Assembly: GCF_017809215.1 (NCBI RefSeq)
Contig: NZ_CP065424.1
Span: 4,373,509 to 4,437,508 of the forward strand
From: Heyndrickxia oleronia
GTDB taxonomy: Bacteria > Bacillota > Bacilli > Bacillales > Bacillaceae_C
Direction: 5' to 3'
DNA: 64,000 bases
In this document: positions 41,976 to 51,234 of the stretch, in pieces
Layout of the letters: the number at the start of each line of letters is the position of its first letter
How positions within the stretch are numbered: the first letter of the stretch is position 1
Notes under the pieces: model-generated
Told to the model about the DNA's origin: nothing
Database searches by the model: none
What the model saw: only the letters and a program-made list of their open reading frames with translations
Program-made: the position numbers and the translations under genes

Positions 41976-42938
41976 TTAAAATATCTTTAAAGCCTTAGCC
42001 ATTCCCTTTAAAACTACCTGTTGTATAAATAATCCTGCAACGGAAGGAATATTTAATGTTTCAACCAAATCTTTAATTTGTAATTGTTGATTTTCTTCCC
42101 CAGAACTATCCACTTCCGCCTCTTTATTTGTATTGGTTTTATTGCTATTTTTCCCTTCTTCCATTTGACTATTATTACTATTACTATTACTATTTTTGGC
42201 ATTATCATCCTCTTTATTGTTTAATTTCTTTAAGAGTCCTTTTGGACCAAAACTAATACTCCTTACATGAAGAGGATGAATTCGGTATATTTCTTTATTA
42301 TTTATAAGGGTAAAATATCCATCAGTATTTTCAACTAAGATACCTTCAAGAGCTTCTGGTCCATGACGATTAATCGAAACCCATCCATGTGTCATTTGCC
42401 TAAATAGTTGATTAAATTCTGGAGCTCCAATATATTCTTGACGAGCTAAATTAGTTACTTCCTCTCCAAGTTGTGAATTGTTATTTTGAGGAGTCATAAT
42501 GCTCTTTATATGATGAATGTTGTAATATACAATTCCATCATCATTAGTACTGACCACAGCATAATCACTCTTGACATCCAATAATAAACCTTTTTTTGAC
42601 TCCGGTCCTCCCTGGTTAATTTGAACTAGTTTTGATTTTAAATTATTCATAATACCTGCAAAATTCTTGCTCTGATAATATATAATTTTTTCCTTTTGCA
42701 TTAAATTAGATTGCATTGAATTAAAGATTGGATCCTCACTAATGCTTTTAATATGTTCAGCCTGATAATAAATAACCCCATTCTCTGTACCTAGTGCAAT
42801 ATAATCAGATTGTACATCAATCAGCCTTCCTGTCTTAGACTCTGGCCCACCTCTATATATGGTTACATTCTTTCCTTTTAATGAATAAGGAAGAGAGATA
42901 GGGGCAGAATTTTCCTTATTAAGATTACTTTTTTCCAT
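41976..42938 (-). CDS. cotB: Spore outer-coat protein CotB homologue
   Basis: I start at ATG 42938, after AAGGAGG. The 320-residue protein has three repeats with the CotB signature: RGGPESKTGRL (residues 29-39), QGGPESKKGLL (109-119) and RHGPEALEGIL (191-201), each followed by a SDYIAL-like strand and an HIKSI step. Bacillus CotB is an outer-coat antigen whose Ser/Lys-rich tail is phosphorylated by CotH. Here that tail is replaced by a shorter Asn/Ser/Glu-rich stretch and a hydrophobic C-terminus. Recognised confidently as CotB family. Expression is expected in the mother cell. Confidence 0.82.
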   Translation of the reverse strand: MEKSNLNKENSAPISLPYSLKGKNVTIYRGGPESKTGRLIDVQSDYIALGTENGVIYYQAEHIKSISEDPIFNSMQSNLMQKEKIIYYQSKNFAGIMNNLKSKLVQINQGGPESKKGLLLDVKSDYAVVSTNDDGIVYYNIHHIKSIMTPQNNNSQLGEEVTNLARQEYIGAPEFNQLFRQMTHGWVSINRHGPEALEGILVENTDGYFTLINNKEIYRIHPLHVRSISFGPKGLLKKLNNKEDDNAKNSNSNSNNSQMEEGKNSNKTNTNKEAEVDSSGEENQQLQIKDLVETLNIPSVAGLFIQQVVLKGMAKALKIF

Positions 42939-42968
42939 TTTTATCCTCCTTATTTTCCCCCCTTGCAT

Positions 42969-43380
42969 AAACGTCAGTAGATTTTCAACCTAGTAAAAAT
43001 CAGGTAGAATAACTGTCCGTACTGCCCGATTAGTTTACCTAGTAATCAGCTGGAGTCTTTGTTCCTCGCTGATTATAGATCACTTTATCTATTAGGGTAA
43101 TTTATATTGTATATATACGTGTCTTATATTTTTCTGAAACCCGTTAAACAACCATTTCTGTAAATTTCAACTATAACCTAATAGTCTATTATTTAAATTT
43201 AGGACTGGGAATGGTTCACCTATTCTCTTTTCGTTTATTTTCTTTTACAATAAGAAAAGCATAGGTGTCTTAATTAACTGAGACAGCAATAGTGGCAGAG
43301 GGATAGAACAGTGGAGAAACAACTAAGCGTTGTATTCATTTTTTCACTTTCTTAATCGTCGTAGAAAGGAGATTTTACAT
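42969..43380. other. Divergent intergenic region between cotB and a GNAT gene
   Basis: About 410 bases with promoters for both sides expected. I see the AAAGGAG site for the rightward gene at its end and no convincing ORF or RNA. No clear mother-cell -10 (CATAnnnTA) for cotB was found close to its start. Confidence 0.4.
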
Positions 43381-43872
43381 ATGTCGATTGAATTAGTTGA
43401 GGTTAAGCTCGAAGAAAAGAGTATTTTGGAAAATATGCTCCATTTTTATTTAGATGATTTGTCTAAATATACGAATCAGCTTAAAACAAATGATCAAGGA
43501 ATATTTGAATACGACAGTTTAACTTACTTTTTCACTAAATCAAATCTTGTTCCTTATTTTATTAAATTTGATGAAATGGTGGTCGGTTTCCTCCTATTTG
43601 TTAAGACAGAAAAAAGCGAGACTATCGATTATATTGTTAATGATATATTTATTTTCACCCAATATCGAGAAAGAGGTTTTGCTGGACAAGCCGTAAAGAA
43701 ACTAATTTCTGCTTATCCAGGAACCTATTACGTTGTTCAATTGGAAAAGAATCAAAATGCCATCCAATTTTGGAAATCTCTCTTCAAAGAAATGCAGCTG
43801 GAGTACTCGGAAAATATGGTCATTGAGAGTGGTGAGAAGTGTCTGGCACAGACATTTAAAGTCCCACAATAG
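43381..43872 (+). CDS. GNAT-like acetyltransferase
   Basis: A 163-residue protein from ATG 43381 (AAAGGAG upstream; the open frame from 43330 lacks a site). The acetyl-CoA loop appears as QYRERGFAGQAVKKL (about residues 99-113), followed by KNQNAIQFWKSLFKE, the usual GNAT end helix. Substrate unknown. It stands alone, divergent from cotB and convergent on the histidine kinase gene. Confidence 0.8.
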   Translation: MSIELVEVKLEEKSILENMLHFYLDDLSKYTNQLKTNDQGIFEYDSLTYFFTKSNLVPYFIKFDEMVVGFLLFVKTEKSETIDYIVNDIFIFTQYRERGFAGQAVKKLISAYPGTYYVVQLEKNQNAIQFWKSLFKEMQLEYSENMVIESGEKCLAQTFKVPQ

Positions 43873-43876
43873 AATC

Positions 43877-45124
43877 CTATTTTTTGATCCGTGGAAAAAG
43901 GATTGTTACCTCAGTACCTACATTTGGGGTACTCTGATAGGTAACCTTCCCCTTCATTTCCTCAATAAATTTTAATGATACAGTTGTTCCAATCCCCGTC
44001 CCCTTGTCCTTTGTTGTATAGTATAAGGTTCCAATTTTAGATAATTGTTCTTTTGACATCCCTTTACCAGTATCTAAAATCTTAATATAGATATAATCAT
44101 TGTCTTCATCTATTTTTACAGCAACACTTCCTTTATTCGGAGTTGCTTCAATTGCATTTTTAATAAGATTGATGAACGCTTGAATAAGATGGTTTCTATC
44201 TGCTAGAATTATCGGGTTCTTTTCCCCATAAAATTCCAGCTTCACTCCATTTTTAAGGGCTAGAGATTCAATTAAGGTGACAACATGAAATAGGGTATCC
44301 CCCAACTGAATTTCTTCTACCTTTTTATACTGAGGTTTAGCAAAATTTAAATAATCATTTATAATTAGCTCTGCCCTAGCTAATTCACTTAAAATGAGAG
44401 TAAGGTATTGAAGGTTATCGTTTTTTTCTTGTTTTTGCATTAATTGGAGAAATCCCTTTACTACTGTTAATGGATTGCGAATTTCATGGGCAATGGATGC
44501 TGCCATTTCCCCCATAGTATTTAGTTTTTCCGCTCGTATGATCTCTTGTTGCAACAGCTTCTTTTCTAGTATTTTTTCATGTAATAAAGTAGAAATTAAT
44601 ATCCCAAAGGTTTGTATTACACCATAAACAAGAACAATAAAAAATAATTTTATTCCATTCAGTTGTTGTCCATAATGAAAATAAAGGTAAGTGTATGTTA
44701 TGACTAATTGACCTAATGCAATTAGGATTCCAGATACTGTAGCTAGGAAAATCTTTTTTCTTCTTGAACTGTGGTTAAATTTCTTTCTAATATACATAGG
44801 AAATAGTACGGCTACGATAAGGCATATATAGGCTATCCATACACCCTCACCACCGATAATCATTCGTTCAATTAAAATGGTGAGAAATACAATAAAGCCA
44901 GAAATGGGACCATAATAAAAAATGGAGATCACTAAAGGGATATAACGTAAATCCCAATACAAACTAAATGCAGAGATTGAAAATGACATCGTTAAAATTG
45001 CACATAAACTATTTACTATACCTAAAATATATGGAGATTGACCTGCCTTCCTATTCTCAAGAAAAACACTATAAATATGTACAGGCAATAAAATAAAAAG
45101 CACATGTAAAATCAATTTTTCCAT
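43877..45124 (-). CDS. Orphan membrane histidine kinase (KinB/LytS-like sensor)
   Basis: I prefer ATG 45124 (GGGGAG upstream) over 45193, which has no site. The 415-residue protein has a 5TMR-LYT-like membrane domain (about residues 1-180), then HisKA with the phospho-His in MAASIAHEIRNPLTVVKGFLQ and a HATPase with N box (FINLIKNAIEA), G1 (DTGKGM) and G2 (GTGIGTTV). No response regulator gene lies next to it, as in sporulation kinases KinA-KinE that feed the Spo0F relay. Its membrane domain resembles that of the diguanylate cyclase at 13702. A link to sporulation is inferred. Confidence 0.82.
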   Translation of the reverse strand: MEKLILHVLFILLPVHIYSVFLENRKAGQSPYILGIVNSLCAILTMSFSISAFSLYWDLRYIPLVISIFYYGPISGFIVFLTILIERMIIGGEGVWIAYICLIVAVLFPMYIRKKFNHSSRRKKIFLATVSGILIALGQLVITYTYLYFHYGQQLNGIKLFFIVLVYGVIQTFGILISTLLHEKILEKKLLQQEIIRAEKLNTMGEMAASIAHEIRNPLTVVKGFLQLMQKQEKNDNLQYLTLILSELARAELIINDYLNFAKPQYKKVEEIQLGDTLFHVVTLIESLALKNGVKLEFYGEKNPIILADRNHLIQAFINLIKNAIEATPNKGSVAVKIDEDNDYIYIKILDTGKGMSKEQLSKIGTLYYTTKDKGTGIGTTVSLKFIEEMKGKVTYQSTPNVGTEVTILFPRIKK

Positions 45125-45261
45125 ATAAGTATTACTCCCCGATTCTGTCATATTAACGTTAGTAATACGACAATTTTCGCAATTTTCCTTCATTTAAAGT
45201 GACATAATTTCACTTTTACAGCCAAATATTTTTAGGAGAGTTTTAGGTAGAATACTAAAGG

Positions 45262-45294
45262 CGTGCTGCCAGAAAGAAGGTTTCCAACAGCACG
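45262..45294 (-). terminator. Hairpin after the helD gene
   Basis: CGTGCTG and CAGCACG close a 33-base hairpin just downstream of the helD stop, followed on the minus strand by CCTTTAG. The T-run is weak, so it is a possible terminator. Confidence 0.4.
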
Positions 45295-45299
45295 TTTCC

Positions 45300-47588
45300 T
45301 CATAATTTGATGATTACATCTTCATTCACTTGATCTAGTAAGAAGCAAGTTAAATCCTTTCCATATAAAGACAAATGATGCAGTGGCCTAGTCATCGATA
45401 CATATAATAATTTTATATCAATTTCAGAATCCAGAAATGAATCATCTAAAGAGCAGATGAGAACTGCATCAAACTCTAAACCTTTTGATAAATTTGAGCT
45501 GACAATGACGATTTCATCTTTATGGATTTCTTGATTTTCTTTTAAAACTTGAATCGAAAGGGACGAGTGCTTTTTAAATAGCTTAGCTAATTCCTGACAT
45601 TCTTTATTCGTTTTTCCTATTATTGCTACAGTTTTCATACCTCTTTTATACAATTGATTAATCTCTTGTTCCATTAATTGAATGGCATCGATTTTTGTTG
45701 AAATTGTGTGGAATGAAGGCTTTTGTCCATGTCTCACTACAGGTTCTACAATTGGTAGTTCTAACTTCAGTAACTTTAGAATTTGATTAGCGGCTTCCAT
45801 AATTTCAACAGTTGTCCGATAGCTTTTTTGAAGGGTTTTATAGCTCGCTCTTGGAAAAATTTCATTTTGAACGATGCTCCAATCTTTAATACCTCGATAC
45901 GAATGAATACCTTGCGCCAGATCCCCAACAATTGTAAACATATCAGTTTCTAATACAGTTTTTAACGCAAATAATTGAAAATAACTATAATCTTGCGCTT
46001 CGTCTATAACGATGTTCTTCACACGTAACTGCTGATCAATTCCAAATATTTTTCCCTGTAAATATAACAAGGATGCCAAATCTTCTATTTCAAACATGCC
46101 TTTAGACATTAATTTCATTTGATAATGAATGAAAAACTCAATTTTATCCTCATCAAGTAAACCATCAGCATATTTTTTGAATATTTCCTTATTGGTAAGA
46201 AGCTGCTTAAAATAATAAAACAAATCATGCTTTGGTAGCTTTTTTATATATCGATTGACAGCGACCCTAGCTTCTTTCTTAATGTCATTCAACGTTTCCT
46301 CCTTTTTATCTAAAGCCTTTGATATGTATGCCTTTCTCTTTTCAGAGTTCACTTTACTATATAGTGCTTTTTCTAATTTACCATCGTAAAATTTAATAAC
46401 TTTATCAATCATCCTTTTCTTTTCAGTGCGGACATGGTTTTGTAATACACGCTTAATTTTGTCAATTCTTTGATAGAAAGGTAGGTACCGATATTCGTAT
46501 TCTATTAATTGTCTTAAATTCATCGCATGATATAGACGAAATTTTGATACATAAAAATCTTCTGTCGGAAGTAGTGTTTTAAGTATGTCTTCTAGATATC
46601 GATCAATAATGTCTCTAAATAATAAAGAGCCTTTAAATTCCGACATCCATTTTACTAATTCGGGATTATCTATTTCTTGGTTAATAAAACGAAGTAGCTT
46701 ATCGTCTGGAGGAACTAGTTTGATTTTTTTTCCAATACAGGAACGTACATAATCAACAAAGGTTGTTTGTAAAATATTTTCAACACCCAGTTCAGGAAGG
46801 ACTTCTGAGATGTAGTCGATAAATAAGCGGTTCGGAGCTAAGATCATCAATTGATCAGCTGTAAACTTTTCTGCAAAGGTATAAATGAAATAAGAAATAC
46901 GGTGAAGAGCAATCGTTGTTTTTCCACTTCCTGCCGCTCCCTGGACAATTATCGGTCTATTTAAATCTGCACGAATAATATTATTTTGTTCTTCTTGTAT
47001 GGTTGATACAATTTCTGTTAAACGATTGCTTGCACTTTCTGATAGAGACATTTGCAATAATTCATCTGTTGTCGTTAAATCGATATCTCGAATTTCCTGT
47101 AATTCGCCATTTTCGATAATAAATTGTCGTTTTAATGATAAAAAACCATGGTACGTATCACCTTCAGACTCATACGATACCTCTCCTAATCGGCCATCAT
47201 AATATAAGTTGGCAATAGGTGATCTCCAGTCCACAATAATCGGCTGCTGCGTTTCTTTATCGAATAATGAGACTTTTCCCAGATATAAATGTTCTTCCTG
47301 ATTCACATTCTCCTGTAAAAAATTGATTCTTGCAAAATAAGGCTTGTTCCTAAACTTTTTTAGCCTTTTTAACTCGTCTCCTGTACGTTGCAAGAGATTC
47401 GAATTCGTCAACATGGTCATATAGCTAAAACTACTATCCTTTATATCCATGCCTTCTAATGATTGTTTTAGGTTTTCCCTAAATGTTTCTTCATTAGATT
47501 CTGACGCTTGGATGACAACATTCATATACTTTTTTGTAAAATCGAGCCTTTCCGTTTCATTTTCATAATCAGGATGTGCCTTAGACAT
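45300..47588 (-). CDS. helD: HelD, superfamily I helicase-like RNA polymerase recycling factor
   Basis: A 762-residue protein with Walker A GAAGSGKTT (residues 217-225), an N-terminal antiparallel coiled coil (about 1-100) and the conserved PIIVDWRSPIANLYY of HelD. The helicase motifs VIDEAQDYSYFQL, VGDLAQGIHSYRG and SSNLSKGLEFDAV follow. HelD binds RNA polymerase and removes it from DNA and RNA. The length matches Bacillus HelD. ATG after GGGAGGGAAGG. Stand-alone gene. Confidence 0.92.
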   Translation of the reverse strand: MSKAHPDYENETERLDFTKKYMNVVIQASESNEETFRENLKQSLEGMDIKDSSFSYMTMLTNSNLLQRTGDELKRLKKFRNKPYFARINFLQENVNQEEHLYLGKVSLFDKETQQPIIVDWRSPIANLYYDGRLGEVSYESEGDTYHGFLSLKRQFIIENGELQEIRDIDLTTTDELLQMSLSESASNRLTEIVSTIQEEQNNIIRADLNRPIIVQGAAGSGKTTIALHRISYFIYTFAEKFTADQLMILAPNRLFIDYISEVLPELGVENILQTTFVDYVRSCIGKKIKLVPPDDKLLRFINQEIDNPELVKWMSEFKGSLLFRDIIDRYLEDILKTLLPTEDFYVSKFRLYHAMNLRQLIEYEYRYLPFYQRIDKIKRVLQNHVRTEKKRMIDKVIKFYDGKLEKALYSKVNSEKRKAYISKALDKKEETLNDIKKEARVAVNRYIKKLPKHDLFYYFKQLLTNKEIFKKYADGLLDEDKIEFFIHYQMKLMSKGMFEIEDLASLLYLQGKIFGIDQQLRVKNIVIDEAQDYSYFQLFALKTVLETDMFTIVGDLAQGIHSYRGIKDWSIVQNEIFPRASYKTLQKSYRTTVEIMEAANQILKLLKLELPIVEPVVRHGQKPSFHTISTKIDAIQLMEQEINQLYKRGMKTVAIIGKTNKECQELAKLFKKHSSLSIQVLKENQEIHKDEIVIVSSNLSKGLEFDAVLICSLDDSFLDSEIDIKLLYVSMTRPLHHLSLYGKDLTCFLLDQVNEDVIIKL

Positions 47589-47903
47589 TCCCTTCCCTCC
47601 CTTTTTTGTTCATTTATCACATTATAGACAGGAAAAAGCCATGAATTCTCAAGTAATTCATGACTTCTCTATCTTTTTGAAAGTTCAAAGACGTATTTGT
47701 GATTATATAATATTCTTTGGCAATTGTCTAATATTTCATTTATTTTCCCTTCAGCAATATTTTTTATTTTTTTATGTATACTTTGAGTATTTGTGCCAAA
47801 AATATATTGTGTATTTACTTATTTATGGATATTTCACTTTACGTATGAAAACTATTGATGTTTGAACGAGATTAGTAAATATCCGAATTTTGGAGGTATA
47901 TAA
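47589..47903. other. Upstream region of the cold-shock gene
   Basis: About 315 bases, very AT-rich, between divergent helD and csp. A CATGAATT ... AATTCATG inverted pair lies at 47640-47663. A long untranslated leader would be normal for a cold-shock gene, but I cannot place the promoter. A 74-codon frame inside it has no ribosome binding site. Confidence 0.4.
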
Positions 47904-48104
47904 ATGGTAACTGGTAAAGTTAAGTGGTTCAATGCAGAAAAAGGATTCGGTTTTATCGAGGTAGAGGGACAGGACGATGTATTCGTTCACTTCTCAGCAA
48001 TTCAAGGGGAAGGGTTCAAAACCCTCGAAGAAGGACAAACTGTAACCTTTGAAATCGAAGAAGGCGCACGCGGACCACAAGCAACAAATGTTCAAAAAGC
48101 ATAA
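47904..48104 (+). CDS. Cold-shock protein (CspA family)
   Basis: A 66-residue protein with both RNA-binding motifs, KGFGFIEV (RNP1) and DVFVHFSAI (RNP2), the full length of the Csp family. These proteins bind single-stranded RNA and DNA and prevent structure at low temperature. The ATG follows TTTGGAGG. It resembles CspB/CspC/CspD of Bacillus, but which copy this is cannot be decided. Ends about 15 bases before a long palindrome. Confidence 0.95.
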   Translation: MVTGKVKWFNAEKGFGFIEVEGQDDVFVHFSAIQGEGFKTLEEGQTVTFEIEEGARGPQATNVQKA

Positions 48105-48118
48105 AAAGGTTGTCTATT

Positions 48119-48212
48119 AAGGAGTCTGACACCACTTAACATACGGTATTTAGAGCGAATTTCATTTTTTTCGTAATAAATATCGTATGATGGGGTCAGA
48201 CCCCTTTTATTT
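48119..48212. repeat. Long palindromic element ending in GGGGTCAGACCCC
   Basis: Outer arms 48121-48133 and 48192-48204 match at 11 of 13 positions (GGAGTCTGACACC against GGGGTCAGACCCC inverted). Inner arms 48140-48151 and 48178-48189 match at 11 of 12. The whole 84-base stretch can fold into one long hairpin, followed by TTTTATTTT. GGGGTCAGACCCC ends are known from REP-type palindromes mobilised by Y1 (RAYT) transposases in many bacteria. It probably also ends csp transcription. Confidence 0.7.
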
Positions 48213-48247
48213 TCCTACTGAACTGATATATATATTAATTGATGAAT

Positions 48248-49222
48248 TTAATTGATCTTTAATATAATCTTTCCCTTATTTTCGTTTCTCTCCATTTTTT
48301 CATGGGCTTCATTTACTTCATGAAGCTGGAATACACAATCGATGATAGGTGAAATACGTTTAGTTGTTAGAAGGGGCATAGCAAATTCAACGAATTTTTT
48401 CGTTAAGCTCTCTTTTTGAGCAGGTGTTTGTGAACGTAATGTACTGCCAAATACTTTTATCCGTTTGATCATTAATGACATTAAATCTATTTCTAGCCGA
48501 CTTCCACCTAATGTTCCAATTAAAATTAATCGACCTTCAATTTTTAAGGACTCAATATTTTTTTCAAAATAGGATGCACCAATAAAGTCTAATATTAAAT
48601 CCACACCTTTTCCTTCTGTTATTTCACTTACTTTTTCTGCAAAGTTGTCCTTTTTATAATTAATTGTATAATGAGCCCCCAGTTCTTTACAAAGGCTAAG
48701 CTTCTCCTCACTTCCTGCTGTAACAATAATGGTAGCACCAGCTTCGCGTGCTAACTGAATTGCTGCAGTTCCAACACCACTAGCTCCTGCATGAATTAAT
48801 ACTGTTTGATTTTTTTCTAGTTGACCAAGCTCAAAAAGATTTAAATAGGCAGTTAAAAACACTTCTGGAATTGCTGCAGCCTCTTCAAATGAAAAATCAT
48901 CTGGAATCTTGATTGCCATATCAGCAGGGATGGTAACCTTCTCAGCATATCCCCCACCAGGTAATAATGCACATACACGATCCCCTTTATTCCAACCTCT
49001 TACTGATGAACCTACCTCTTCTACAATACCAGACATTTCAAGGCCCATTATTGGTGTTACCCCTGGTGGAACAGGATATTTTCCATACTTTTGTAAAACA
49101 TCTGCACGATTAATAGCCGTTGCTTTTATATCGATTAATAATTCATTTGTACCGACTTTAGGGTCTTCCCATTCTCCAACAGACATACGATTCGTTAGTT
49201 CATCTACAATAATTGCCTTCAT
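48248..49222 (-). CDS. Zinc-free MDR quinone oxidoreductase
   Basis: From ATG 49222 (AAAAGGAG upstream) the 324-residue protein shows the quinone oxidoreductase/zeta-crystallin layout: INRADVLQKYGKYPVPPG near the start, LGLEMSG-like GLEMSGIVEEVG, HAGASGVGTAAIQLA (NADPH loop), and a C-terminal LHEVNEAHEKMERNENKGKIIL. No structural or catalytic zinc cysteines are seen. Members reduce quinones or unsaturated carbonyls with NADPH. Stand-alone gene. Confidence 0.9.
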   Translation of the reverse strand: MKAIIVDELTNRMSVGEWEDPKVGTNELLIDIKATAINRADVLQKYGKYPVPPGVTPIMGLEMSGIVEEVGSSVRGWNKGDRVCALLPGGGYAEKVTIPADMAIKIPDDFSFEEAAAIPEVFLTAYLNLFELGQLEKNQTVLIHAGASGVGTAAIQLAREAGATIIVTAGSEEKLSLCKELGAHYTINYKKDNFAEKVSEITEGKGVDLILDFIGASYFEKNIESLKIEGRLILIGTLGGSRLEIDLMSLMIKRIKVFGSTLRSQTPAQKESLTKKFVEFAMPLLTTKRISPIIDCVFQLHEVNEAHEKMERNENKGKIILKIN

Positions 49223-49424
49223 ACGTATTCTCCTTTTATTCAATATAAACTCTATTAACAGACTATATTAGTATTTACAAATGGCTGAAAAAAATAAATT
49301 AGTCCAATACAAACGGAGCTGCCCATTTGTAAGACAGCCCCATTGTAATACTATTTTATAAAATATCCAACTATATTGATTGCTGGAAAAGGCCTTCTAG
49401 ATTTCATACATATAAAATGGATAA

Positions 49425-51182
49425 TTATTTTCTTCTTTTAAATCTAAAGACAAAGATCATTCCACCAATTAGTAGCAAAAAGAAGATTAAATATATAGCT
49501 ATGGTTTCCTTCGAAAAAGTTGCAGTGTCTAATGAATGATTCCTATTGTTCCTATCCCCTCTTTCAATTGGACCAATATTTCCATTCCCCATATTTGGTG
49601 GTTGTATGTTTCCATTTTCCATATTCGGTGGTTGCATGTTTCCATTTACTTTACCATTTCCCATATTTGGTTGGGCACCATTTTTCACAGATTGTTCTTC
49701 ATTATCCTTTTGCTGATTCTCTTCAATCTTATTTGAATTTTGGGCGCTATTTTCAATTTTTGTTGAACCCTCATCTAGCGATGAATTTGTCTCTACAACT
49801 AGTTCTCCTGAAATCTGAGCAAGTATTGATTCAGCCCGTTTTGCTGCGAATGCAACTAAACTATTCTCCCCGGATATTCCTTCTTCAAATTGTTCAACAG
49901 TATAGAACTTTGTAGGGTCTTTTTCAATATATGGTTTCAATAATGCTGATAGTTTACTCGTCATTTCATTCATATTTTTCTCTGAGAAAAAACCATTAGC
50001 TATTTCCTTTAAATAGTTATTAAACGTTTTTCGATTTTGATCATTGGAGAGTAAGGCATTTAATAATGGACGATCCTCTAATGTCACTCCTGAGACTGGA
50101 GATGAAATACTGAAATTAATATTCTCTTCACTCATTAAATTAGAACCCATACCTCCCATATTACCGGGCCCTTGATTCTTATTATTTGCAGGATCCCCTT
50201 CATTGGCATTTTGAGCAGTATCTATATTTTTTTCATTGTTACCCCTTTGCCCTGTAGGTCTATTACCAACTGGATAGCCAGCAAAAGCCATGTTCAAGTC
50301 CCATGGCAAAATTGAGAATTTACCATCTTCCTCATATAAGTAATAATTATGCTTCATTGTTCCTTGATAACTGTCTAAATTTACAAGAGCTGTACTTGCT
50401 GCGAAATACCTAAGCATTTCATCAATATTTATCGAACCCTCAATGTTTTTATTGGTGTTTATTTCCTTTAGCATTTTCATCATTGCAGATTGATCAGAGC
50501 TCTCGGTATTTGTCTTTAAATCCAATCCTGAATAATCATCAATGTCATCACTAATCCAATTTAAATCACTTCCAACTCCATCCGGCTTATATAAATCACC
50601 TGTACCATTTGCAAAATGATTTTGTAAAAACGGCTCTTCAATAGCTTCAACCCCTAAATATAAACCGTATTCTTCTCCGTTGATAGTGACATACATATAG
50701 GAATATTGTGGTGTAGGGACTCCCATTTCTTCCATAAGAGCATAGGACATATACTCTCTTATTTGCGTGGAATCTGAATACCCATTATTTAAATTTAACT
50801 TCCGAAGACCATATAGACTCTGATCTTCATATTTATCAAAATCAATTTTGAAACTATATCGATTAGAATCTTCTATATTCGCTACAGATCGTAATGTCAT
50901 ATTACCTTTTGTACGAATACCGACATTATTCATCTTTTTACCATTAATAACTACGGATGCTTTCACCATTTCTTCTTCAAGTGGATTGTCCAAAATGTCT
51001 TGTAAATCCTGATCATTCATAACTATATCTACAGTTGTTACTTTACTCTTATCAAAAACCTTTGTCATAAATTCGTTATTCATCGCAGTTTTTTCGATTT
51101 TACTATTCGGAAGTACGAACATAATAATAATAAAAAGCAGAAGTAAAAATAAAACCGATCCGAGGATATATTTATTTTTCAA
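49425..51182 (-). CDS. Membrane-anchored CotH-family kinase-like protein
   Basis: A 585-residue protein from a TTG (51182) with AAAGGAG at eight bases. Residues 5-24 are a membrane anchor, and residues 40-470 match the CotH family (VGIRTKGNMTLRS, FKIDFDKYEDQSLYGLRKLNLNN, and ILPWDLNMAF with active-site Asp). An Asn/Gly/Met/Pro-rich repeat segment (PPNMENGN, PPNMGNGN) and a C-terminal membrane helix with a basic tail follow. Spore CotH is a cytoplasmic protein kinase of about 360 residues. This longer double-anchored form is the type found with DUF4956 and VTC genes, as here, and probably acts at the cell surface. Confidence 0.85.
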   Translation of the reverse strand: MKNKYILGSVLFLLLLFIIIMFVLPNSKIEKTAMNNEFMTKVFDKSKVTTVDIVMNDQDLQDILDNPLEEEMVKASVVINGKKMNNVGIRTKGNMTLRSVANIEDSNRYSFKIDFDKYEDQSLYGLRKLNLNNGYSDSTQIREYMSYALMEEMGVPTPQYSYMYVTINGEEYGLYLGVEAIEEPFLQNHFANGTGDLYKPDGVGSDLNWISDDIDDYSGLDLKTNTESSDQSAMMKMLKEINTNKNIEGSINIDEMLRYFAASTALVNLDSYQGTMKHNYYLYEEDGKFSILPWDLNMAFAGYPVGNRPTGQRGNNEKNIDTAQNANEGDPANNKNQGPGNMGGMGSNLMSEENINFSISSPVSGVTLEDRPLLNALLSNDQNRKTFNNYLKEIANGFFSEKNMNEMTSKLSALLKPYIEKDPTKFYTVEQFEEGISGENSLVAFAAKRAESILAQISGELVVETNSSLDEGSTKIENSAQNSNKIEENQQKDNEEQSVKNGAQPNMGNGKVNGNMQPPNMENGNIQPPNMGNGNIGPIERGDRNNRNHSLDTATFSKETIAIYLIFFLLLIGGMIFVFRFKRRK

Positions 51183-51234
51183 ATCGCATTGCTCCTTTCA
51201 CTATTTTATTTTTATTTCTATAGCGAAAAGTTCT

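Noticed and set aside
47641..47865. Plus-strand 74-codon ORF before the cold-shock gene
   Set aside because: No ribosome binding site; very AT-rich; an untranslated leader is the simpler reading.
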